Shown: piece after piece, positions 13,011 to 25,500 of the stretch | Layout: each line of letters begins with the position of its first letter | Position numbering within the stretch: position 1 is the first letter of the stretch | Assembly (NCBI GenBank): GCA_036426205.1 | Contig: WSYH01000266.1 | Span: 1-64,000 of the forward strand | Source of the DNA: Ascaphus truei | Taxonomy: Eukaryota > Chordata > Amphibia > Anura > Ascaphidae | Direction of reading: 5' to 3' | DNA: 64,000 bases | The notes under the pieces: model-generated | Seen by the model: only the letters and a program-made list of their open reading frames with translations | The model's database searches: none | Told to the model about the DNA's origin: nothing | Program-made: the position numbers and the translations under genes

Positions 13011-13051
<41 letters not shown>
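13011..13051. repeat. Homopolymer of 41 G
   Basis: An uninterrupted run of 41 G on the plus strand sits exactly at the 5' boundary of the L2 fragment and just before GC-rich promoter-like DNA. Such runs are rare in vertebrate genomes and hard to sequence; the true length is uncertain. Confidence 0.95.
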
Positions 13052-13053
<2 letters not shown>

Positions 13054-13500
13054 GCGCCCCTCTGTGGAGTTGGCATTGTTATTCTGGGCAGATCGGGGAT
13101 CAGCGATTTACATGGGCCGTCCGTGCCCGTGACGCGACCCTGCCTGTCCTTACGGGCCCTCCCCTAGGGGTGGAGACTCCCTCCTCCTTCCTTGCAGCCG
13201 TCACTGTGGTGGGTGTGCCGAATGACGTCACGGGGAGGCGTGGCCAGAGGCTGTGTGATCGGGTTATTCTGAGACGCAGCACAGGGGGCTCACACACATG
13301 ACGTCATAGCGGCGCGCACCCGGTTTTGGCGCCAATTGTAAAACTGTAGATTGGTCATTTGTTATGGATGTGGTGTATATAAAGGAGTCCCCTTCTTCCT
13401 GTCCCCCATACTCCTAGATAAAGGACCCCCCATGGTCCGAAACGCGTAGGAGGTACTGTCTCACCCCCTGGGGGGTATGTTTTTGTGAAGTTTTGCTTTG
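13052..13500 (+). promoter_or_regulatory. Retroelement promoter with TATA box and GAAACGCGT hairpin
   Basis: GC-rich DNA contains two tgacgtca sites (CRE-like), then tatataaa at 13,376-13,383, then at 13,423-13,438 a perfect 5-bp stem ggacc/ggtcc followed directly by gaaacgcgtagg. A tatataa plus hairpin plus gaaacgcg arrangement resembles the pseudo-LTR promoters of Penelope-like elements. No coding region follows, so it is either a solo terminus or a truncated copy. Confidence 0.5.
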
Positions 13501-14029
13501 AAATTGGAAATGATTCCATATTCTATTACATCTATGTGTGTTAGGATATTGGAAGATAGCAGAGGAGAGAAATGTGCTATTAGATTTAGTATATAGAATG
13601 GCTCTTAATATTGATATTATATTTAGTTATACATATATATTTTTTAAGTGTCGCAGGAGGAGGAGGGAGCTATATATACCTATACCTATTAATATTAAGG
13701 GTTATATCAAGATCCAATGTGTTTATAACCATTTATATAGAAGAGCTGAACTGGCAATGGTTTTATATAAGTTATAGTTAGATAGATCTCTCAGTATAGT
13801 ACAGTATATCTATTCAGAAGATACGTACATATATTTATATCAAATGAAAGATCAGAGCGATAGAATGTGGGAAAATTTTGTTTGTTCAGATTACCCAAGT
13901 CTAGGTACTCATATTTGACTATGATATATGTAGGCATATCAAATGTAATGACACTGTGTATTGTGCAGGAGATTTTATTTTTAGTTCGGTACAGTTAAAA
14001 ACAAATGTAACTATTAGAGCAGAAAACAT
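13501..14029. other. AT-rich sequence, nothing recognised
   Basis: About 530 bp of AT-rich DNA without a supported ORF or repeat family. It may be the body of the retroelement whose promoter precedes it. Confidence 0.5.
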
Positions 14030-14300
14030 AAAAGTAACACTTAGGAAAAGGAGTCCCTGCCCCGAAGAGCTTACAATCTAATTGGTAAATCCTAAGTAGG
14101 ATGAACGTACAGAGACAATAGGAGGGCGTTCTGGTAAGTGCGTCTGCAGGGGGCCACGGTTAATGTATGAGGTGTAAAGTATCAGCCACGGTGCTACTCA
14201 TATGCTTCGTTAAGCAGTGTGTTCTAAGGTGAGTCTTAAAGGTGGATAGAGAGGGTGCTAGTCGGGTATTGAGGGGAAGGGCGTTCTAGAGGTGTGGGTT
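14030..14300. mobile_element. Interspersed repeat fragment related to the L2-type tail
   Basis: It starts aaagtaacacttaggaaaag and continues cctgccccgaagagcttaca. That string matches the reverse complement of the tail at 12,310-12,375 almost base for base. It then extends differently from the 12-kb element (ggagggcgttctggtaagtg). It is probably a related LINE or its non-autonomous derivative; the family was not identified. Confidence 0.55.
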
Positions 14301-14729
14301 ATATTGAGTCCAGCAGGTTGGTTGTTTCTCTTCTTTTATGATGTCCCTCAGTGGGAACCCAAAGTAGGAGGTGGTGGAGAAGAGAAGCGGAGGCAGGAGG
14401 GTTCCACTAATACAGGTTTTATTCAGCAGCGAAAGGAGCGAGAGAAACTCCATGTATACATGGCACTGCCAGACTGGCAGATCCCAGCCCCGATGGATAG
14501 CAGATACAGCACAGGGAACACACAGCAATGCAACACAATCTGGTACTCTGCACACAGCTGCCAGGTATTCTCCTAAAGCATAAAATTTGTATTGAGCGCG
14601 CTGTCTCTCCAAACGATCCCCCTCTCACGGCTACCCGGTGTCACCCCGCAGCTCCCAATCTCCCGTGATCAGCGGGGCATAATCAGCAATACAAAAAAAC
14701 AAAAATAAGAGCGCATGAAAATGAAACCA
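14301..14729. other. Intergenic sequence, nothing recognised
   Basis: Mixed-composition DNA with only short chance ORFs and no domain. Downstream of the GBP stop. Confidence 0.5.
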
Positions 14730-15300
14730 GAAGAAACCAAAATCAATATATATATTTTTATCATGAACAATCATTCATCATACAAAAAATACACATAATA
14801 CAGTAATTTAATAATAACCTTGTCAAAATTGACACAAATAAATTATGCACGAGCCCTAGCCACACAGGGTTAATGGATGTAAACACCCAAATGCACAACC
14901 CTAGATAGTGACAGGGAAGGAGAGGTGCTAGGAATGCAGGATGTTATAGAAAAAACAGACCTTAGGCACTAGAATTCCCCTTTGTGCTCCTCGTGGCAGG
15001 TAGGGCTCCACCAGCTACACAGACTGACCGTCTTCACGGACGTGCGTCGCTGCATTATGACATCACCAACATGTTTCGTGTCACATGACACTTCATCAGG
15101 GCTTGGCCATAGACACTCAGAGAGGCACTAATATACCTCCCCTGGTTCCTACATTAACCAATAAGGAACCATGTCTTATTTCAGGCTATCAGACCATCCA
15201 ATCAACTGCTCACAGTTTTGTTTTTTGTATTCTCTTAAAGCACAACTCAGGTTGTACCTTTCATCAGCTAGAAGATTAAATACTGAGCTGCCCGGCACAG
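14730..15300 (-). mobile_element. Non-autonomous retroelement with hammerhead-like motif
   Basis: In minus orientation a TATA-like ggtatattag (around 15,125-15,140) is followed by the hammerhead-like element at 15,059-15,099 and then about 330 bp without coding capacity ending in an AT-rich tail. The order TATA, ~35 bp, ctgatgaa-hairpin-gaaac parallels 13,376-13,443. It is probably a PLE-derived terminus or retrozyme-like element. The boundaries are approximate. Confidence 0.45.
15059..15099 (-). ncRNA. Hammerhead-ribozyme-like motif
   Basis: On the minus strand the core box ctgatga is followed by one extra a, a perfect stem gtgtc-atgt-gacac, then gaa, then a 4-bp stem acat/atgt with a 7-nt loop, then c. 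This places a GTC triplet exactly where a hammerhead cleaves (after the C at 15,059). Two deviations exist: the additional A between the core and stem II, and no obvious stem I pairing between the flanks. Hammerheads are known in Penelope-like terminal repeats. Activity is unproven. Confidence 0.5.
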
Positions 15301-15481
15301 ATCCAACCTTCAAAGTAACTCGCATCCTGTGAGCTGAACCTGTGCTTTGTCTTTTATTCTGTTACAGAGGAACTCGCAGACGGGGGGGGAAGGAAAAGGT
15401 TCATACAAGCTTCATAACATAACAATCCTCTAACAGTTACACATGGGTAGAATGTATGCAAAATATTACATACACTGACAC
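15301..15481. other. 3' flank of GBP coding region
   Basis: Sequence immediately beyond the GBP stop codon on the minus strand, with a poly-G patch at 15,384-15,391. No clear AATAAA signal was located, so the 3' UTR end is undefined. Confidence 0.4.
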
Positions 15482-15697
15482 TTATTCTCTAACGTGTGGC
15501 AGCGCTGATCCGCTGGACATGCATAACTGCACTTTGCCATTAGAGTTGCCAGGTGTCCGGTTTTGAACTGGACCGACCGGTAATTTCGATGCCTTTCTTT
15601 TATCGTCTCTGCCCTTTTGGTTACGTAGACCTTGAATCTCCCTTTCCAGAGCGTCAGTCCTCTGTTTGAATCCTGCGATCAGTGAGGCTTTATGTTC
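15482..15697 (-). CDS. gbp: GBP last coding exon (C-terminal coiled coil)
   Basis: An acceptor (ttttcag, 15,699-15,698) is followed in phase 0 by [40 protein letters not shown], and then a low-complexity tail to a TAA at 15,482-15,484. The first 35 residues correspond to the last helix of GBPs (an LLxxGFxxxxxxLxxEI pattern). The tail, ending SALPHVRE, is unlike known GBP ends. It overlaps an AACCGGACACCTGGCAA string that looks repeat-derived, so the native C-terminus may have been replaced. There is no CaaX motif. Confidence 0.83.
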   Translation of the reverse strand, partial: EHKASLIAGFKQRTDALEREIQGLRNQKGRDDKRKASKLPVGPVQNRTPGNSNGKVQLCMSSGSALPHVRE

Positions 15698-18600
15698 CTG
15701 AAAACAAACAGTGAGAGAATCACACAGGAGCCAGAGAGAGAAGTGAGCTCAGCATGGCCCCAGTACAGAAGAATGGGGGATTTAGATAAAGACGCTGCAT
15801 ACTGTATAGCTGGAGAAACAGGACTCCTGGGAATGTGTCATTTGTCGCTTTGCAAACGTTCCCAGGAAATGTTTAAAATGATGGAAATTAAACTCTTGGT
15901 TCCTTTACTATCACCCTGTAATAATCCCAATGGGATCCCCCTCTCTCCTCACTCTCATCTTACCCTTTACTATCACCCTGTAATAACCCCAATGGGTTCC
16001 CCCTCTCTCCTCACTCTCACTCTATCCTTTACTATCACCCTGTAATAACCCCAATGGGATCCCCCTCTCTCCTCACTCTCACCCTATCCTTTGCTATCAC
16101 CCTGTAATAACCCCAATGGGATCCCCCTCTCTCCTCACTCTCACCCTATCCTTTGCTATCACCCTGTAATAACCCCAATTGGATCCCCCTCTCTCCTCAC
16201 TCTCACCCTATCCTTTACTATCACCCTGTAATAACCCCAATGGGACCCCCTCTCTCCTCACTCTCACCCTATCCTTTACTATCACCCTGTAATAACCCCA
16301 ATGGGATCCCCTCTCTCCTCACTCTCACCTTATCCTTTACTATCCCCCTGTAATAACCCCAATGGGACCCCCCTCTCTCCTCACTCTCACCTTATCCTTT
16401 ACTGTCCCCCTGTAATAACCCAGTGGGATCCCCCTCTCTCCTCACTCTCACCTTACCCTTTACTATCACCCTGTAATAACCCCAATGGGACCCCCCTCTC
16501 TCCTCACTCTCACCTTATCCTTTTGTTGCCCATGTGAGTTGCTATTCTTTTATCGTACATAGGGGGACATGTAAAGATGCAGCCGCCTGTATCCCACCAA
16601 AGTGAATGGGACGGCAGGGACCCCCGCTGTGTTAATCCGATGGGATTCTGGCTGCAGAATCACACAGAAATGTAGCAGTGTTACTGTGAGAGAGCCAGTA
16701 TATTCCCAGGCAAGTCATCGGATACCGGTGGCTGCATCTGTATGAATCTCCGTTACATAGAAAAGCACGAGACTTGGGGCACAATCATTAAGTGTCGGTA
16801 CTGGTTATTGCACCAGTTCGGGTGTCAACTCATTGACTTGAATAGGCGTTAACCCCGTAACGTGTGGTATACCCCTACCGATACTGGATGAATGTGCCTC
16901 TGGGTGTGGGACAGGGGCAGTTTCATCTTGTTTCTCCTATTAAGTTACAGTGTCGGCCGTGTAACACAAGCGTGTAACATAAAACCAGCTTCTGTTACAG
17001 CGGAGAATATCTCTGACACTATTATATCCTTGGGTTTATATTTAAACATTTTTGCTCATTTGCATAAAATGCAACAACCCCGCAAAGTATGAGATGTTTG
17101 CAATAAACACGTGTTGTAGGTTTGTCGATAATAGTCTAAATAATAATTCCTCCTAATTTAAATAATAAGAACCCAAGCAGATAAATGGTAACGTCAGCAC
17201 ACGGGGGTAACAGAGACTTATGTACATGCATTTAGATTGTAAGCTCTGAAGGACAGGGAGTCCCTGTGAATATATCTCCCTTGGGACGTCTTGTCACATA
17301 ATGACTACATATGGACCTTTAATGGCATTGAGTGCTCTCCCTGCCTCTCAGATTTAGTTTCCTTTACTTCTGAGTCTCTCTCTTTTTTTAGCAGAGATAA
17401 AACACCCGGAGTGTGTTTGCATGTTTCCCACAGTTCAGTTACACAAACCTGCATTATTCTCCCCACTGTCACATGTCACACAGAGGTGCGGCTGCAGAGA
17501 AGGATTCTGGGTAGTGACATGCAAATGAGCACCTCAGTCAGAGTTTCCACTTAATGAGGTGGATTCCCAGGAACATGAAACAGATTAGAAGAGATGGCGG
17601 AGCAGAGGAACAGCTTAAACACAGCTGTTTCATTCAGTAGGTCTTATCATTTTGATCTCAGTCACTGGACCTGCTTTATGAAGCTGGTACTGGTTACATG
17701 TCAGACACTCAGATTATGGTGCGCAGGAAAGGAACAGATTTAGGAATTGTTTAATTAAAATAAGCATTACAGTCAGCGCTATCTTATATCTTTCTAACAG
17801 GATTACTGTGTGTGTCTCTGGTATACTTTACCTTCAGTTTCTGTTCAATCAGCCATTCATTCTCTTTTATCATTCGGCGTCTTTCCTCTTCCATCTTCTC
17901 ATTCAGCATCTACTCATGCTGCTCATAACTTCTCTTCTGATCTTCCATGAGCTGCTCCAGACGTCCGTTATTCTCCTGCAGGATCTGTCTGTCCCTCTCT
18001 GCGGCCTCAGCCTGGGATCGCTGCTCTGGGGAGGGAGTTTATATAAATATGGAACGTATTCTACATCACAAGCGGCGCCTCTCCACACCCAGCGCTCTTA
18101 CACTACTCCCCCTCACCCAGCGCTCTTACACTACTCCCCCTCACCCAGCGCCGAACACTGCTCCCTGCATCTCCCCCACACCCAGCGCTCTCACACTGCT
18201 CCCTGCATCTCCCCCACACCCAGCGCTCTTACACTGCTCCCTGCATCTCTCCCACACCCAGCGCTCTTACACTACTCCCTGCATCTCCCCCACACCCAGC
18301 GCTCTCACACTGCTCCCCCTCACCCAGCGCCTAACACTGCTCCCTGCATCTCCCCCACACCCAGCGCTCTCACACTGCTCCCCTGCTCGCATCCCCCCAC
18401 ACCCAGCGCTCTCACACTGCTCCCTGCATCTCCCCCCACACCCAGCGCTCTCACACTGCTCCCTGTATCTCCCCCACACCCAGCTCTCTCAGCTCCTCCT
18501 CTCACCTGCTATGTCCTTTTCTTTCTGTGTCAGGGTATTATCCGCCTGCATTATGGCATCTTCAATGGGTTTCTTGTCTAGGAGGAACCCCTGCAGCACC

Positions 18601-19620
18601 TCAAGGGCCTGGGGGAATAGACAGATATTTTAATTTGTTAATAATTTCTACACCTTCCACCATAAGGGTGATATATATACAGTCCTCGACAAATGCGATC
18701 GCCTTGTCGCCCGGGGCGACCACTTTGAACCCCCTGGTAAGTTGTTTTCGACGGGGTGCTACGGTGGCATTTTCTTCCTCCTCCAACTACTCCAGCTTCA
18801 CTAATAATCTCCAAATGGCTGCGCGACTAACGCCGCGTTGGCAAGGAGGCAGCGCGCGACACACGAGCAATGTGAAGCCCCTCTTCTTGATCCTCATTCT
18901 ATTGGAGCGTGGGAGGGGAGGGTCATGATCCGAGAGCCACTAGGAGTGTTGCGGGTGCCGGGGGGCGTGGCTGAGCACTGTGGCAGTGTGTACTAAGCGG
19001 AAACAGAGGAAGTGGGGACTGAGCAGGTACCGCGCATACACACCACCCCCTGCAGAGCTGGGGCCACTATCCCGGGAGGCTGCGGTGTGCCGGGCCCAAT
19101 CAGGTACCGTGGGAAGGGGACACACACACCACCCCCTGCAATGCCAGTGTGGGAGGCTGTGGTCGTCCGGTTACCGGCGCCACCAGAGCCATGTCCGGCT
19201 GCTGGGTCCCAGATTTATTCCCTCCCTGCAGCAGACGCCTCGCTCCGCTCTTGCTGTGGCCTCCCGTTTAGGCCCCGAGGGGTGGGCGATATGCAAGGGG
19301 TGTGAATGGAAATGCAGGGGGGTGGGGAGAAAGAGAGACAGGCTGGAGAGGGGAGAGAGCAAAGCGAGAGACTGGGGGGGGGGAGAGGAGAGAGACAGGC
19401 TTTGGGGGAGCTAAATGCTCCCAGGCAGTCACTCACTCACTGACCCAGGCAGTCACTCACTCACTGACCCAGTCAGTCACCCACCCAGTCAGTCACCCAC
19501 CCACCCAGTCAGTCAGTCAGCCACCCAGTCAGTAACCCACCCAGACTAGTCACACATTTTTTTAAAGTGGGGCATGGGGCGGGGACAGGTGGCGAGTAGA
19601 TTTTTGAGTGATTTGTCAAG

Positions 19621-19651
<31 letters not shown>

Positions 19652-22476
19652 AATGTATGTATGTATAAATATATATATGTATGTATAAATATATATATGT
19701 ATGTATGTATATATGTATGTATAAATATATATATGTATGTATCAATATATCTCTCCCTTTTCTCTCTCTCTCTCTCTCTCTCCTCTCTCTCCCTCTTATC
19801 TCACTCTCTCTCTCTCCTCTCTAGATCTATATAATCATTCAAAAAATAAATGAGATGATCCGTTCTGTGGCTAACGATGCTTTATTTGTGCGAGCTTTCG
19901 GATACGTGATCTCTTCCGGCGATTTAAGAGAATGAAGCAAGCAAAGCTATACTATAAACTGTCTATTGATGTTATCTGTGCTGTTCTTCCCCCGGTGTGA
20001 GATGTGTTTTGTTGGCTGGAGGGTGTCAAAGGTTCCTGAAAGCAAGTGATGAAGAGTGTGTATTGTATCAGTGTGAATAACCATGAATGGAGAGCCACAG
20101 TATATACAGTGCTTTACAAAAGGTGTGTGTGTGTTGAGTGGGAGCGGATATAAATGGTGTGGGTGTGGAAAACTGTGAGAGTTGTAGCATAACTAAAAGT
20201 GTGTGTTGGATACTATGTGGTCCCTATTGGTGTATAGGGATGGAAAACAGGAGTATAGTATGTGTAAGACAGCTGTGTGTGCATACATCCAACTAAAAAA
20301 TACATGCGAGAACTCAACAGGATAATAAAACACTCCCGATCCGCCAAGAGAACAAATTCTGGAACTGTACCAGCTAACCAAAAACCTGTACTTCTACATG
20401 CTCCTAAAATTCACAAAGAGGGTACCCTGGGCGCCCTATTATCTCTGATCTGGCACACTTTACCGAGAATATTTCTGGCTGGGTGTAGGGCATTCTAAAA
20501 CCACTTGTCAGGAACACACCCAGCTATATCCAGGATACCACCGACCTGTCTAAACAACTAATGCCATTGGCCCACTCCCAACAGGAACACTACTAGCAAC
20601 TATGGATGTAGAGTCACTTTATACAAACATCCCCCACGAGGATGGGATTTTCACCTGCAGATACTTTCTGGGACCGCAGGAGCCACTCACAGAGACATGA
20701 CTAAATGCATCGAATTTATTCTGACCCATAACTACTTCACATTTGGAAATGACACATACCTCCAGACAACCGGGACGCTAATGTACGCCATTACGCCAAT
20801 CTGTTCTGCGCAAAACTGGAAAGTGACTTTCTTTCCACCTGCACTTGAAACCCTACATACCTACCTTCGCTACATCGATGACATCCTCCTGATTTGGACC
20901 TGGCGAACAGGACCTCCTACAGTTCTATGACAACTTCAATACGTTCCACCCGACCATCAACCTCAACTCACCCATTCTCCGGATGAAGTACATTTCTAGA
21001 CACCACCATTACTATAAAGAACAACCAACTACAGACTCTGTATACCGCAAACCTACAGACAGAGCCAGCTATTGAGGGACAATAGCTTCCCACACCGACA
21101 CCACCAAACATGCAACCATCTACAGTCAAGCCATACGATACAACCGGATATGCTCCGACACAGCAGACAGAGACCAGCGGATTAAAGCCTTGAGATCAGA
21201 CTTTATAAACCGTGGGTACACCACAGAATTGTAGACCAGCAAATTCACAAAGTCACCAGAATACCAAGAATTGATCTCCTGAATACAAACAGAAGGAACA
21301 AGCGACAGGGTATCTTTGTGGTCACATATACCCACACTAGGAGCCCTACGCAAGATTCAGGAAAACACAACCCATCCTCCAGGAATATACAGACTGCAAC
21401 AGGTCTTCCCTGAGACACCTTATTACATACAGACAACCCATAATCTCAGAATATTATGGTGAGGAGTAAAGTATTCAGCAGTACAACTGAATGCGGGACA
21501 AAACCATGCCAGGACCCAGATGCAAAACCTGCGCAATGCTCTACACGCGCGACACAATACAAACACCACGGAAGGGAATACAAAATCAGAGGAAGGTTCA
21601 CCTGTTCCTCAGCAATATCGTGTACCTCATCATGTGCATGAAATGCCCGGGCTGATACTACATAGTTAGGCGGGCAGGGCTAACAGAGAATGAACCTGCA
21701 CGCCACAGCATCACACGCGAACAAGAGACAGTCCTGTTGGCGAACATTTCTCTGACTCTGGCCATAAGATGAACATCTGAGGGTTGCCATACCCAAAGGT
21801 ATCTTAAAACACCGAAAGAGAGACGGTTGCATGAATAAAATGTATGCAACTGTTCGAAACTTAGCAGTGGCCTAAACAGAGATCGAAATTTTTATGAGTC
21901 ATTACTGACACAAGTGAACTCTCTTCCCATGAGCGTATGGCATGTCTTTACATACTGTCTATATGTATGCACAACAGCTGTCTCTCACACATACTTATAC
22001 TCCTTGTTTTTCATCCCTATACACCAATAGGGACCACATAGTATCCACACAAACTTTTAGTTCTGGCTACTATCTCTCCACATTTCCACACCCACCCACA
22101 CCATTTATATCCGCTCCCACTCCACACACACCTTTTGTAAAGCACTGTATATACTGTGGGCTCTCCATTCATGTTATTCACACTGATACACATACACACT
22201 CTTTCATCACTTGCTTTCAGGAACCTTTTGACACCTCCAGCCATAAAACACATCCACACCGGGGGAAGGACCAGCACAGATAACATTCCAATAGACACTG
22301 TTTATAGTATAGCTTTTGCTTGCTTCATTCATTGTAACATCGCCGGAAGAAGAGATCAGTGTATCTCGAAAGCTCGCACAAATAAAAGCATTTCGTTAGC
22401 CACAGAACGGTATCATCTATTTACTTTTTGATTATTGAAGCTCGGCTAACACGGTACTGATACTTCTACATGTATG

Positions 22477-22513
<37 letters not shown>

Positions 22514-25500
22514 ATATATCCTCTTCACGTAGTGTAACTTTGTATTTGTAACCATGTATTTGTCCTCATAACATACTTGAAAACGAGAGGTAACTCTCAA
22601 TGTATTACTTCCTGGTAAAACATAAATTATAAAATAAAATATCACCTTTATCCCTTTCTTGCGCTTTGTGTTATAAGCCTCCAATAGATTGAGTTTCTCC
22701 TCCAGGAAGTGTTTGTGTCCTCCAGGTCTGGAATATTCCCCCTGTGATAATCCTGTCTCCAGAGTGACGCTGAGCTCCTGGATCAGAGCTCTGCATAGAT
22801 CCGCTGACACCTCCTCGTTACGTTGGGAAAAGTCCTTCATTTTCAGGTCTAGAAGTTTCTGTTCACATAGAAAACTCAAGTAATTACTAAAATAACAGGA
22901 GGAGCTCAACGCAGTGCTGAGAAGGTCTCAGGGCAGTGTTAGTGCTGAGAAGGACTCAGGGCAGTGTTAGTGCTGAGAAGGACACAGGGCAGTGTTAGTG
23001 CTGAGAAGGACTCAGGGCATTGTTAGTGCTGAGAAGGACTCAGGGCAATGTTAGTGCTGAGAAGGACTCAGGGCAGTGTTAGTGCTGAGAAGGACCCTGG
23101 GCAGTGTTAGTGCTGAGAAGGACCTCGGGCAGTGTTAGTGCTGAGTAGGACTCAGGGCAGTGTTTGTGTTGAGAAGGACTCAGGGCAGTGTCAGTGCTGA
23201 GAATGACTCAGGGCAATGTTGGTGCTGAGAAGGACTCAGGGCAGTGTCGGTGTTGAGAAGGACACAGAGCAGTGTCGGTGCTGAGAAGGACTCGGGGCAA
23301 TGTTAGGGCTGAGAAGAACTCAGGGCTGTGTCGGTGTTGAGAAGGACTCAGGGCAGTGTCGGTGCTGAGAAGGACTCAGGGCACTGTTGGTGCTGAGAAG
23401 GACTCAGGGCAGCGTGTTAGTGTTGAGAAGGACTCAGGGCAGTGTTAGCGCTGAGAAGGACTCAGGGCAATGTTAGTGCTGAGAAGGACTCAGGGCAGTG
23501 TTAGTGCTGAGAAGGACTCAGGGCAGTCTTAGTGCTGAGAAGGAGTCAGGGCTGTGTTAGTGCTGAGAAGAACTCAGGGCAGTGTCAGTGTTGAGAAGGA
23601 CACAGAGCAGTGTCGGTGCTGAGAAGGACTCGAGGCAATGTTAGGGCTGAGAAGAACTCAGGGCTGTGTCGGTGTTGAGAAGGACTCAGGGCAGTGTCGG
23701 TGTTGAGAAGGACTCAGGGCAGTGTCGGTGCTGAGAAGGACTCAGGGCAGTGTCGGTGCTGAGAAGGACTCAGGGCAATGTTGGTGCTGAGAAGGACTCA
23801 GGGCAGTGTCGGTGCTGAGAAGGACTCAGGGCAATGTTGGTGCTGAGAAGGACTCAGGGCAGTGTTAGTGCTGAGAAGGTCTCAGGGCAGTGTTAGTGCT
23901 GAGAAGTGCTAGAAGGGACTCAGCGGCCAGTGATTTAGTTGCTGAGAAGGACTCACAGGGCAGTGTTAGTGCCGAGAAGGAGTCAGGCAGTGTTAGTGCT
24001 GAGAAGGAGCCAGGGCAGTGTCAGTGCTGAGAAGGAGCCTGGGCAGTGTTATTTCTATTTGAATGACTCAGATTATCTCTACTTGTTAATGACCTAACCT
24101 TATAATTGCTCATAAAGGTTGTGATCCTGGTACCATTGCTATGGGAAGGTCTCTTTTAAATCAGTATATTTTTTACAGTAAGTATTAAATCAGTATCATT
24201 ACTCTGTGTGTGTAAGCCAAGTGTCACACTGAAGTCTCTGTGGAGTTAATATTGTTTAGAATGGAGGTGAATACTATAAGAAGAACATGAATCTGCACAA
24301 CAACATCCTGCCACTGTGAGATCTGGCGTCCTAACGCTCTCACAATTTGTACATCTATCGACTCAGTTTCTAAGCTGCCTGCTTACTTCAGTGCTTCACT
24401 GCCTCCCAGGCCTGTTTATACACCTTATCTATCAACTCCTACTCTTCCTACCCTCCAATACTGGGACCTCTCTCCTTCTGCCCTCTCCCTCCCTGCCCTC
24501 ACTTTGGTCCTCCCTTTTGCTTTTTCCAATTCCTTTGTAAAGTTTCCCTTCTCTCCAACTTTCCCACTACCCTCCTATCCACACCTCTTTCCTCTCTCCT
24601 CCCCTCCACCACTATTTAACCACCTCAAAAATCACCCCAACAAACCCCTCTATCACACCCTCTATCTACTCCTTGCTGCTGGGATCTCTCCTATCCTGGA
24701 CCCAGCCATATCACACCTCCTCTCCCCCACCCCCCCCCCCCCTCCCTGCCACCTCTTCCCACCTGCGCCTCCTGCCACCTCTTCCCTCCCTGCCCACCAT
24801 CTTCCACCTCCCCTGCCACCTCTTCCTCCCTCCACCTCTTCCCTCCCTGCCACCTCTTCCCCTGCTAATGGCACTAACCTATCTAATTTTTTTTTTTTTT
24901 TTCAAATTTTTTATTGTTTTTTTGTTGTTGAGAGAATGACATCAAATAAAGTTTCACATACATTTCTGTTACAACTTCACAGTGTACAAAAAGAATAAAT
25001 ATTAAACATTATATTACAACATAAATAATACTCTTATTGTCTTCTTTATCTTATAACCTATCTTACAACCATGATTCTACAAAACATTGTATATTTTATT
25101 TTTTGAAATTTTAACAGCCATTTAGGAAGCCGCCGCTTCCCGGTCACTCAGGGCAGTGTCAGTGTTGAGAAGGACACAGAGCAGTGTCGGTGCTGAGAAG
25201 GACTCGGGGCAATGTTAGCGCTGAGAAGAACTCAGGGCTGTGTCGGTGTTGAGAAGGACTCAGGGCAGTGTCGGTGTTGAGAAGGACTCAGGGCAGTGTC
25301 GGTGCTGAGAAGGACTCAGGGCAGTGTCGGTGCTGAGAAGGACTCAGGGCAATGTTGGTGCTGAGAAGGACTCAGGGCAGTGTCGGTGCTGAGAAGGACT
25401 CAGGGCAGTGTTAGTGCTGAGAAGGACTCAGGGCAGTGTTAGTGCTGAGAAGGTCTCAGGGCAGTGTTAGTGCTGAGAAGGAGCCCCAGACCCAGATGCA

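Noticed and set aside
24886..25137. A second, severely 5'-truncated L1 insertion
   Set aside because: Its flanks are identical to those of the full-length L1 (same ctaacctatctaattt site) and it stops mid-UTR inside minisatellite text.
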